Origin: Lewinellaceae bacterium
GTDB taxonomy: Bacteria > Bacteroidota > Bacteroidia > Chitinophagales > Saprospiraceae
Assembly (NCBI GenBank): GCA_016719605.1
Contig: JADJYW010000003.1
Span: 186,001-250,000 of the forward strand
DNA length: 64,000 bases
Direction: 5' to 3'
Part shown: piece after piece, positions 1 through 8,200 of the stretch
Layout of the letters: each line of letters starts with the position of its first letter
Numbering within the stretch: the first letter of the stretch is position 1
Position numbers and translations under genes: made by a program
The notes under the pieces: model-generated
The model's input: the letters and a program-made list of their open reading frames with translations, nothing else
What the model was told of the DNA's origin: nothing
Databases searched by the model: none

Positions 1-1427
1 GCCGGCGGCGGCGTGCCGATGCAGATCGAAAAACTGCCGTACGACAGGTTCTCCCGGGTGTACACCCGCAAGTAATACGTTGTGCCGGCTGTCAGGTTAT
101 TGATCTGTTGTTCGATGTTCGGACTAAACGGATCGTTGCACGCCAGCGTAACGAAACTCCCGCAGGTACCCGAAAAAACCTGTAAAACCATCCGGTGCAA
201 AGCGCCCGTAATCTTCACCCGGTGGCTTGGCCCGGTGGCTACAAACTTGTACCACACATCGTCGTCCGCCGAACTGGAGCACCCACCAACGACGGGATTC
301 GACGCCGTGGCGCCAACCGTTGTGGCAACCAAGGAAATACCGCAGGACAAATCCGGATTTACCGCCAACGTTGTGGCATTCGCGCACAGGTCATTGGCGG
401 GCGGAGCCGGTGCGGGGCCTACACAAACAGTAAAATTGCTAAACGCTTGATTGAGTGGCGTGTACACCCGGACAAAATAGGTCTGACCAACCGTCAGTCC
501 ACTGACCGGCAATTCTACCGAACCGACAAAGGGATGATCGTTGTTGCAACCCAGCGAAACCAGTGTTCCGCAAACACCGGAAAAGGCTTGTACCGCCATT
601 CCCCGCGTAGCATTGGTAATCTTGATCAGATGGGTCGTCCCGGTAGCTACAAATTTAAACCAGACATCGTCGTCGGCCGTGCCGCTGCACCCACTGATGG
701 CCGGATTGGACGCCGTGGCGCCGGAGGTCGTGGCGTTCAGGGTGTCTGAGCAAGTAGATCCGGCATTTACAATCAGTGCGATAGCATTGGCACAGAGGTC
801 GTTGGCCGGTGCAGTGGAAGGTGTGCCGATACAAATCGAAAAATCCTCGTACACCAGATTGGATCGGGTGAATACCCGCACATGGTAGGTCTGGCCGATG
901 GTCAGGCCGCTCAATTGTTGCACCACGGAACTACTGAACGGCGACGAGCATACCACTGCGGACAGGGCGTTGCAGGCGCCGGTAAGGGTCTGCACGGTCA
1001 TGTCTTCACCTTCTCCTTCCACATATACCCAATGGCTTGTGTGGGTAGCCACAAACTTAAACCAGACGTCATCGTCGGCCGAACCGCTGCAACCCGATGT
1101 GGAAACATTGGACGGCGTACCGCCGGATGTGGACGTACTCAGCACGGCGCCACAATTCAGGTTTGCATTTACAGTCAAGGTTATTGCGCCCGCGCATTCG
1201 TCGTTTGAAGGGGCCGGCGGCGGTGTGCCGATGCAAATGTTAAAATCACTGAATACTAAATTGTTAAGCGTAAACACCCGCAGGTAGTACGTCTGCCCGG
1301 CAGTCAGGCCGTTTAACTGCTGCTCCACAATGGGGCTGAACGGGCTATTGCACACCAGCGACGTCAATACCGGCACAGGCGCCTGAAAACGCCTGCAACA
1401 CCAGCGATTCTGTTCCACCAGTGATCT
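1..1427 (-). CDS. Repeat surface protein (gene Z), 3' open segment, runs off left edge
   Basis: This is the downstream part of gene Z, whose start is at 2682. I checked that the reading frame is constant from about 1350 to position 1 at four equivalent repeat positions (the TYYLRV strand near 1290, 888, 480 and 78), with no stop. It holds a little over three copies of a ~135-residue beta-sandwich unit. Each unit begins (S/A)ND.CA.A..L.VN, has an acidic DDDVWFKFVAT strand, then VQ.FSG.CG.LV.L.CN, and ends LT.G.TYYVRVYT followed by the linker ICIGTPPPAP. The pattern resembles the pre-peptidase C-terminal (PPC-like) jelly-roll family, which I infer rather than prove. A frameshift near 1355-1365 separates it from the upstream segments. 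No C-terminus is visible, so anchoring cannot be judged. Confidence 0.72.
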
Positions 1428-1924
1428 TCACCCGGTGGCTTGGGCCGGTGGCCACAAACGTAAACCAGACGTCGTCATCGGCACAGGACCCGAAACAGCC
1501 ATGCCTGAGGAATGCGTACCGCCGGATGTCGTCGTGTTCAACACGGCACCGCAATCCAGATCCGGATTCACCGTCGGCGCCCGCGCACTCGTCGTTTGAA
1601 GGCGGCGGCGGCGGCGTGCCCACGCAAATCGTAAAATCACCGAAGACCAAAATTGTTGAGCGTATACACGCGCAAGTAGTACGTATGCCCGGCAGTCAGG
1701 TTGTTCAACTGTTGTTCCACATTGCCGCTGAACGGGTTGTTGCACACCAGCGACACCAAGCCGGCACAAGTTCCGGAAAAAGCCTGCAACACCAGCGACT
1801 CCGTTCCGCCCGTGATCTTCACCCGGTGGCTCGGCCCGGTGGCCACAAATGCAGGTAATACGTCTGCCCGGCAGTCAGGTTGTTTAACTGTTGTTCCAAA
1901 TTGCCGCTGAACGGACTGTTGCAC
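1345..1924 (-). pseudogene. Scrambled middle of repeat gene Z
   Basis: Three short overlapping minus-strand frames (1637-1924, 1428-1769 and 1345-1650) each carry recognisable pieces of the same PPC-like repeat, such as FVATGPSHRVKITGG, NNLTAG.TYYLRVYT and TVNPDLDCG. The frame changes several times inside fewer than two units. Near 1575 about eight bases are missing after the TVNP strand relative to the sister unit at 2140. Near 1850 the text jumps from the TYYL strand of one unit straight to FVATGPSHRV of the next, so most of one unit is gone. I read this as a collapsed or badly resolved stretch of tandem repeat rather than separate small genes. Confidence 0.6.
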
Positions 1925-2682
1925 ACCAGCGAGGTCAAATTACCGCCAAGTGCCTGAAAACGCCTGCAACACCAGCGACCCGTCCGCCCCGTGATCTTCA
2001 CCCGGTGGCTCGGTCCTGTCGCCACAAATTTGTACCACACATCGTCGTCCGCCGTGCCCGAGCAACCTGCCTGCGATTGCAAACCGCCGGAGGTAGTCGT
2101 ATTCAACACCGTCCCGCAGTCCAGGTTCGGGTTCACCGTCAGGGCAACAGCCCCTGCGCACTCGTCATTCGCCGGGGCCGGCGGCGGCGTCCCCACGCAA
2201 ATTGTGAAATTGGTAAATGCCAGATTGTTTCGGGTGTACACCCGGAGGTAGTAGGTTGTACCGGCAGTCAGGTTGTTTACTTGCTGCTCCAGGTTGCCGC
2301 TGAATGCGTCATTGCAAACCAGCGACACCAAACTCCCGCATGTTCCCGAAAAAACTTGCAAAACCAATGATTGCGTCCCATTGGTGATCTTCACCCGGTG
2401 GCTCGGCCCCGTCGCCACAAAACTGAACCACACATCGTCGTCCGCGGTGCCGGAACATCCAGAAATAGCGGGAACGGAGGCCGTAGCATCAATAGTCGTT
2501 GCATTCAGTGCTACCGAACACTCCAAATCCGGGTTCACCGTCAGGGCGACGGCGTTGGCGCAGGCATCGTTTGAAGGTGGCGCTGCCACAACTTCATCTG
2601 GTGCGTAGGCCAAGACCGGAGTAGCGCACAATACGCTGAAAAATAGAAAAAAAGAAACAGGAAAACGTAGTGCTTTTTTCAT
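1819..2682 (-). CDS. Repeat surface protein (gene Z), N-terminal segment
   Basis: The ATG at 2682 opens a clear Sec signal peptide: MKKA, a phenylalanine-rich core and a likely cut after VLA near residue 25. Two PPC-like beta-sandwich units of ~135 residues follow, each with paired cysteines, a DDDVW(F/Y) strand and the linker TICVGTPPPAPANDECAGA. The product is presumably exported; ligand and function are unknown. In the second unit a short out-of-frame stretch (residues after KITG up to GGNLTSL) is explained by a compensating pair: one base missing near 1981 and one extra C near 1947. The ORF ends at 1819 only because of the repeat-unit deletion near 1850; the gene continues to the left edge. 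It is separated from the upstream protease gene by a strong hairpin, so it probably has its own promoter. Confidence 0.82.
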   Translation of the reverse strand: MKKALRFPVSFFLFFSVLCATPVLAYAPDEVVAAPPSNDACANAVALTVNPDLECSVALNATTIDATASVPAISGCSGTADDDVWFSFVATGPSHRVKITNGTQSLVLQVFSGTCGSLVSLVCNDAFSGNLEQQVNNLTAGTTYYLRVYTRNNLAFTNFTICVGTPPPAPANDECAGAVALTVNPNLDCGTVLNTTTSGGLQSQAGCSGTADDDVWYKFVATGPSHRVKITGRTGRWCCRRFQALGGNLTSLVCNSPFSGNLEQQLNNLTAGQTYYLHLWPPGRATG

Positions 2683-2725
2683 GAAATTCGGGAAATGAAT
2701 ACCTTAATGTAACGGGGGCAAAATG

Positions 2726-2759
2726 AATACCACACCTGGTTTTTGCCAGGTGTGGTATT
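2726..2759 (-). terminator. 14-bp perfect hairpin between genes A and Z
   Basis: AATACCACACCTGG at 2726-2739 and its exact reverse complement at 2746-2759 flank a 6-base loop (TTTTTG). It lies 79 bases past the stop of the protease gene and before the start of gene Z, where transcription should stop. No long U tract follows on either strand, so it is either a terminator of the strong-stem type or an mRNA 3'-end stabiliser. Confidence 0.62.
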
Positions 2760-2837
2760 ACGGGGCACAAGATATAGGCTATTTATTTGCTATTCCGCCT
2801 CCCGAACATGAAAAAAGCCACTTTTGTCATCAAAGCA

Positions 2838-3600
2838 CTACCGCGCCACCTGCTCCTCCAGCACCACACTCGGCGTCAAAATCCCCACATTCCCCAACAG
2901 CACGTTGCGGTCGTTCGCCGCGCCATTATATTTCACCTGGCCGTCCATGTTATAGTCCTGGAGCCGGTATCCGGACACCACGGCGTTGGGAGTGAGCAAA
3001 CCCACCACGCTGAGGATAGCGTTGCGGTCATTGTTGCTGCCGTTATACTTGAGTTGGAAATCAATACGGCCGTTAGCGGCCCAGAGTACATATTTTCCAC
3101 TGATCAGGCGCTGGGCCGGGTTGAGGCCGTTGAAGGCGTAAAAACCGCCGGGCGGAAGGCTGCGGAAGTCAGATTCCACAGTTACACATAACGGATAAAG
3201 CCCGGCCACCCCGGATTGAACCCCTAAGTGGTTGCGGTGTCGCACTGTCAGGAAGTAGGACTGATTCGCGGCCACACCGAAGGTCACAGGTAAAACGCCG
3301 TCCACGTCTACCACATCGCCGTCGCGCTGCAGCAGGGCGGAGCGGGTGGCCTGTACCAGGGCCGGATTGGCGGCGCTGCGCAGTTCGAGGAATATCCAAT
3401 CCACAATGGCATTGGCTCCTGTCACCGCCAATACGGCCGGCGTGGTTGTTTCACCGCCGCCGCCGCCTGTGTGCGTAAAGCTGGCGAGGCCGGTGTACGG
3501 CTCCGGCAGCGGGATCAGGTTTTTGACCCGCAGGCTGTCGTGCATGAGTTGGACCGTGCTGACATAAGGGCCTTGGAGGAATACCTTGACCCGCGCGTTG
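2838..3600 (-). other. Conserved ~250-residue C-terminal tail module, copy 1
   Basis: It starts VFLQGPYV, then LMHDSLRV, IPL.EPYTGL, F.HTGGGGGE, NAIVDWIFLELR, LLQRDGDVVDVDG and VRHRNHLGV. It ends with two calcium-loop-like elements: NGRIDFQLKYNGSNNDR, then DYNMDGQVKYNGAANDR followed by NVLLGNVG.LTPS and E.QVAR. The same order is found at 11023, 27273 and, halved, at 51475. Confidence 0.9.
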
Positions 3601-5255
3601 GCATAGATCGTCGTGCCGCCGGGACCGCTCAACCAGTTGCTGGTCGCTCCGGTGAGTGCGAAATTCGTGAGGGTTCCATCGTAGTTATTGGCCGTGCGGT
3701 CGTCGAGGAGCGTTTTTCCGGCATTGTTTCCACCAGCAATGGCTGTCGGGTTGTTGAAGTCATAGTTGGCTAAAAGGCCGGTGACCGCAGCGGGCAAACT
3801 GGCGTTCTTGAAAGTATTGATCTCCTCCGCTGTGCGGGCGATGTTCCAGATGTGCAGCTCGTCCACTTCGCCGGAGAATGGAGATACGCAAGGGTTATTA
3901 CCCCCCAAAGAGAGGACGGTGGTATTGTTCAGGTTGGTTGTCAGGATTGTCGAATTCTCCTGCGTACCATCCACAAAAACGCTGAGCACGCCACTTTTCC
4001 GGACAAAGGCAAAATGGTGCCAGTTGCCGTCATTGACGGTGGATGTTCCCGCTAATTCACCGGCATTACCACAGGACGCATTTTCGATCATCTCTATGAT
4101 CAACTTCCCGGCGGCATTGATTTTTATGTTGAAAAAGTTATCGCAACCGCAGGTTGGCCGTTTGGATAACAGGTACCGATTGGCCACTGTCGTTTTGAAT
4201 CGTGCTTCAATGGTGAAGTCACCGGTACCGAAGTTGCCGAGGATATTACCGAGACTGACATAGTCATTCGTGCCATCAAAGTGCAGCGAGAGGTTATTTT
4301 CATCCGTTACGCCATTACAGTTTTCATCTACACCATTGCCGCAGAGGTCCGTTGCGCTGGGTTTAATGGCGTTATTGTTGTCGTTGCAATCGAGGTTGTG
4401 CATTTTAGAACCCGTCATACTGCCGCAGGTCCAGGCCGCCGCGCCGCCGAAACCGTCGTTGTCACCGTCCGGATAAAGGGTGGGGTATGTCCAGGAGCTT
4501 ACCCAGTTGGAGGTAGCGTCCGTCAGCGCAAAGCCGTTCAGGGTACCGTGCCCGTTGTTCGAGGTTTTATCTTTCAAAATAGTCAACCCGGCATTGTTCT
4601 GGCCAGGTTTGCCATGATCGAACGTGTAATAGCGGACGAGGTTGGCTTCGTTGCCGTCGAGGCGGCGGCTCATGCCGGCCTGGATTTGGGCCGGTGTGAG
4701 CGCCACGTTCCAGTAGCGGAATTCGTCCATTGCTCCATCGAAATTGGTACCAATTTTTGCACCCGTATTGGTGATTTGATCGCTAAAACTGCGTGTCCAG
4801 TGGAGTACACCGTTTACATAAGCTTTCACATTGTCTGAACCATAACCATCGTGGACAAACGCGATGTGCGTCCACTGTCCGACCGTAAAGACAGGGTTTG
4901 CATTCCAGGCAGAGCCTCCTCCGTTGTAGTGAAATCTACCTGAAACAATACTGATATTTGTCGGGTATGCTCCCCCCAGCCATTCCAGGAATACGCCATT
5001 CAGCAAATCGTCCGGTTTTACCCAAACTTCCACCGTAAATACAGACTGGTGCGCCACACTCGGAATGGTGACGGAGTGGTCGGAGCCATTGAAATGCAAG
5101 CCCTTGTTTACTTCAATATCCGTATTGCCGTCGCAATCATCGTCCACGCCGTTGCCGCAAATCTCGGCGGCGTAAGGGTTGATGGCGTTGTTGTTATCGT
5201 TGCAGTCGGCATTATTGGCAACAAAACTGCCGGTGGGGCAGGATGTAATGGGCAT
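2838..5255 (-). CDS. LamG / metal-binding-motif / tail protein: C-terminal part of metalloprotease gene A
   Basis: This 805-residue frame is the 3' continuation of the metalloprotease gene starting at 10672. One missing base near 5309 (plus-strand GTACACCC, expected GTACAACCC) splits them; restoring it gives GCTGLPFADNDNDGYGNPA running into the first residues here. Content in order: an Asp-rich, cysteine-bearing motif (DCNDNNNAINP, then CGNGVDDDCDG); a LamG-like domain from about residue 50; a second Asp-rich motif (DGDNDGFGG, DCNDNNNAI, CGNGVDENCNG); another LamG-like domain; and the ~250-residue tail module ending LEEQVAR. The listed ATG at 5255 is internal to the gene, and no signal peptide is present here. 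LamG domains usually bind glycans or proteins; the acidic motifs are of the calcium-binding type. Confidence 0.88.
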   Translation of the reverse strand: MPITSCPTGSFVANNADCNDNNNAINPYAAEICGNGVDDDCDGNTDIEVNKGLHFNGSDHSVTIPSVAHQSVFTVEVWVKPDDLLNGVFLEWLGGAYPTNISIVSGRFHYNGGGSAWNANPVFTVGQWTHIAFVHDGYGSDNVKAYVNGVLHWTRSFSDQITNTGAKIGTNFDGAMDEFRYWNVALTPAQIQAGMSRRLDGNEANLVRYYTFDHGKPGQNNAGLTILKDKTSNNGHGTLNGFALTDATSNWVSSWTYPTLYPDGDNDGFGGAAAWTCGSMTGSKMHNLDCNDNNNAIKPSATDLCGNGVDENCNGVTDENNLSLHFDGTNDYVSLGNILGNFGTGDFTIEARFKTTVANRYLLSKRPTCGCDNFFNIKINAAGKLIIEMIENASCGNAGELAGTSTVNDGNWHHFAFVRKSGVLSVFVDGTQENSTILTTNLNNTTVLSLGGNNPCVSPFSGEVDELHIWNIARTAEEINTFKNASLPAAVTGLLANYDFNNPTAIAGGNNAGKTLLDDRTANNYDGTLTNFALTGATSNWLSGPGGTTIYANARVKVFLQGPYVSTVQLMHDSLRVKNLIPLPEPYTGLASFTHTGGGGGETTTPAVLAVTGANAIVDWIFLELRSAANPALVQATRSALLQRDGDVVDVDGVLPVTFGVAANQSYFLTVRHRNHLGVQSGVAGLYPLCVTVESDFRSLPPGGFYAFNGLNPAQRLISGKYVLWAANGRIDFQLKYNGSNNDRNAILSVVGLLTPNAVVSGYRLQDYNMDGQVKYNGAANDRNVLLGNVGILTPSVVLEEQVAR

Positions 5256-8200
5256 GGCCGGGTTTCCGTATCCATCGTTGTCATTGTCTGCAAAAGGGAG
5301 ACCTGTACACCCGTAACGACGTTGGACGACGCGCCGCTGAGTGCGAAACCGCTCAGTGTACTGCCGTTCGCATAACTACCGAAATCCTGCAACCCCGTCA
5401 AACCGGTATTGTTACCGCCGGCCGTTCCGTCTTCCATCGGCAGATACAAAACCAGCGACGAGGGTGCGCAAGTCACGGGGCAATACAGGCCCGCGGTAAT
5501 CTGCGCCTGTGAACGGGCAACATTCCAGATGCGCAGTTCATCCACCTGGCCGCCAAAGAAATCGCTTTCATAGCGGCCGATATCCAGCGCGCCGGAGCCG
5601 GCAAAATTGCTGCCCGAGCGGTCGCCGGCCACCAGCACACCGTCGCGGTAAATGAAACGGTTGTTGTTTGGGGAGACGATAGCGTTGTCGTACACGCAGG
5701 CCCAGTGGTGCCAGCCGTTGTCCGTGTACGTCGTAGTTGTGTTCAGGTCATTGGACCAAAAACCGAATGTGAATTGGTTGGTATTTCGGAAGCCGATGAC
5801 CAGGCGGGTATTTGCGCCATTGTTGCCCTGCACCACTATGAAGTCCTGGGTACCGTTGGTGCCTCTTTTCGCCCAAAACTCGATGGTCATGGAGGAGTTG
5901 GCCAGATTGACAGCGCCGGATGGAATTTGCGCATAATCGTTTGTGCCGTCGAAATCGAGGGCTTCCCCGCCCAATAAAGTCGTGTTCACGAGGCTCGGCG
6001 TGGTGCTTACCGTTTTTTCGAGACGCACGGCGCCGCAGGATAGCGTGGCTTGGGCAGCGATAATGCCGCCGTTGGCGCCGGGTGTCACGGTGATGCTTTC
6101 GGTGGTGGAGGAGCCCGTCCAGCCGGAAGGCAGCGTCCAGGTGACCGTCGGCGTGCCGGGCAGGTCTATCGTGTAGGTGATCGTGCCACCGCCCGAACAA
6201 ATGGCGGAAGGCCCGCTGATGGCGCTGCTTTTACTGCCGTTGACGACGTTGGAGGTTGGGCCGGTCATAGCCAAATTATGGACAACTGCGCCCAAGTAGG
6301 CACTTGCCGCGTTCGTGAACTGCGTCAGGGCAACATTGTTCCCACTTGGCTGGCCTTGTTCAAATCCGTAGTAGGCTTTCAGGTTGGTTTCGTTGCCGGC
6401 CGGCACGCAAAACATGTCTTCTTTAATCTGGGTAGCACTACGAATGGCGTTCCAGATTTTGATTTCATCCAAAGCCCCTTTGAAACGCAGGTAGTCGCCG
6501 TTGATGCCTGCTCCGAAGTTCATCGTGGAAGTGGTGTTGTCGCCTGGTTGTGCGAAAGCGCCGCTGTAGGTCTGTGTTTCTGCAAAATTGCCGTTCAAAT
6601 ACAGGCTGAGCGACCGGTTCGCTGTGCTTCTGGTCAGCGCGACAAAATACCAGACGCCCGTCGTGAGGCTTGCGCTGAAAATTTTGTCCACCGTACCGTC
6701 GTAGCCGCAACAGTTGTCCGAGTGTTGGTATTGAATGCGGTTGCCGTTGAGGTTGACGACAAACTCTTTTCCGTTGAAAATCAGCGTCTGCATACCAGTC
6801 AGTCTATCCGGTTTTACCCAAAAAGAAATCGTCATTTCGCCCTGTATCGCCTGGCTGTTTTGCGCTACGGCCAAATAGTCGTTCACACCGTCGAAATGCA
6901 CGGCCCGCAGGCAAGCGGTATTATTGACGGCAATTGAAAGGCTGCGCTCGGCACTCATGCCGCAAGCGTTTACGGCTTTTACTTTCAAAATACCGCCTGC
7001 GCTGTTGGCGGTCACCGTGATGCTGTTGGTGGTGGAACTACCCGTCCATCCGGAGGGCAGCGTCCAGGTATAACCCGATGCGCCCGGTATGGTATACACC
7101 GTGTACGTCAGCACAGCGCCGGCGCAAATCAGGTCGGCGCCCGAAATACTGCCCGGGGTGGCTGGGCCTGATCCCGTGCAGTTTACGTCAAGCGTGGAAA
7201 CATTAGAGGTGTCTATTAAACAAGTATTGGACACGATACAACGGAATCGCCGGTCATCGTGCGCAACGCTCGCCGAAGCAATGTTGTACGTCGCAGTTAT
7301 TGCGCCGGAGATGTCGCTGAAAGAAGCGCCGAAATCCGTGCTTTGCTGCCATTGGTAAGTGGTTGTGCCGCCGCCGCTCGAAACGGCAACGGTGAAATTG
7401 ACAGGAACACCTTCGTTCACCGTTTGCGAAACCGGCTGCGTGGTGATTTGCACCAAAACCGGAGCGACGGCCTTCGTTTTCGTGCCCGTCGTGTTGCCGC
7501 AGGCATCTGTGCCATTGATGGTGACGTTGCCCGCCGTGCCGTTGGGTTTTACAAAGATCATATTGCCGAAGTTCGTCACGGCCCAGCCGGCGGGGGTGGT
7601 CCAGTTCCAGGTGGCGATGCTGGCGTTGGGATCGACGAAATACGTGTAGTAGTTGTTCTCGCAAGGCACCGCTTCGCCGGTGATGGCGCTGAGGGTTTGC
7701 GCCGGACAGGTCAGGGTGAGGGTGGCGGCATTGGAATTCAGCATATTGCAGCCATTGCGCACCACACACCGGTATTGGTTGTTGTGGAGGGCCACCGTCA
7801 TTGTCAGGGCGAGGCTGGAAGTCGTTGCGCCGAAGATATTGACGAAATTGCCGCTGCCATTGGGTTTTACCTGCCATTGGTACGTCACGTTTTCCGTCAC
7901 GGCCACGGTCAACGTTATCGTTTGACCGACTGTACCGCTTTGGCTGGCAGGCTGTCCGGTAATGGTAATGCTGCCGGAAGCGGTGTAAAGCGCGTCGGTG
8001 CACGGGCTGACAAAGTTGGACGACGTGCCGCTGAGGGCAAAGCCGCTGTAGGTTCCATTATAGTTGTTGGCAGTAGCATCGTCGAATAGGGTAACACCGA
8101 TATTGTTAGCGTTGGGTGTGCCGTCATCGGCGTGGTAAAGTGCCGTTAGCCCGGGTTCTATTCCATTTAACCGGCAGTACTGAGCGTTGTTAATTTCTTC

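Larger units (their letters stand above)
1..2600 (-). repeat. Tandem ~405-bp repeat coding PPC-like units
   Basis: The linker plus ANDxCA start of each unit recurs near 2585, 2170, 1605, 1210, 805 and 400, a spacing of about 400-415 bp (~135 codons). One further unit near 1850 is only partly present. Nucleotide similarity between units is high enough (for example around the FVATGPSHRV strand) to explain recombination or assembly collapse. Confidence 0.8.

Noticed and set aside
5255..5320. Programmed ribosomal frameshift between the protease and LamG/tail segments
   Set aside because: There is no slippery heptamer or downstream structure at the junction, and the same kind of lesion occurs at many unrelated sites in the window.
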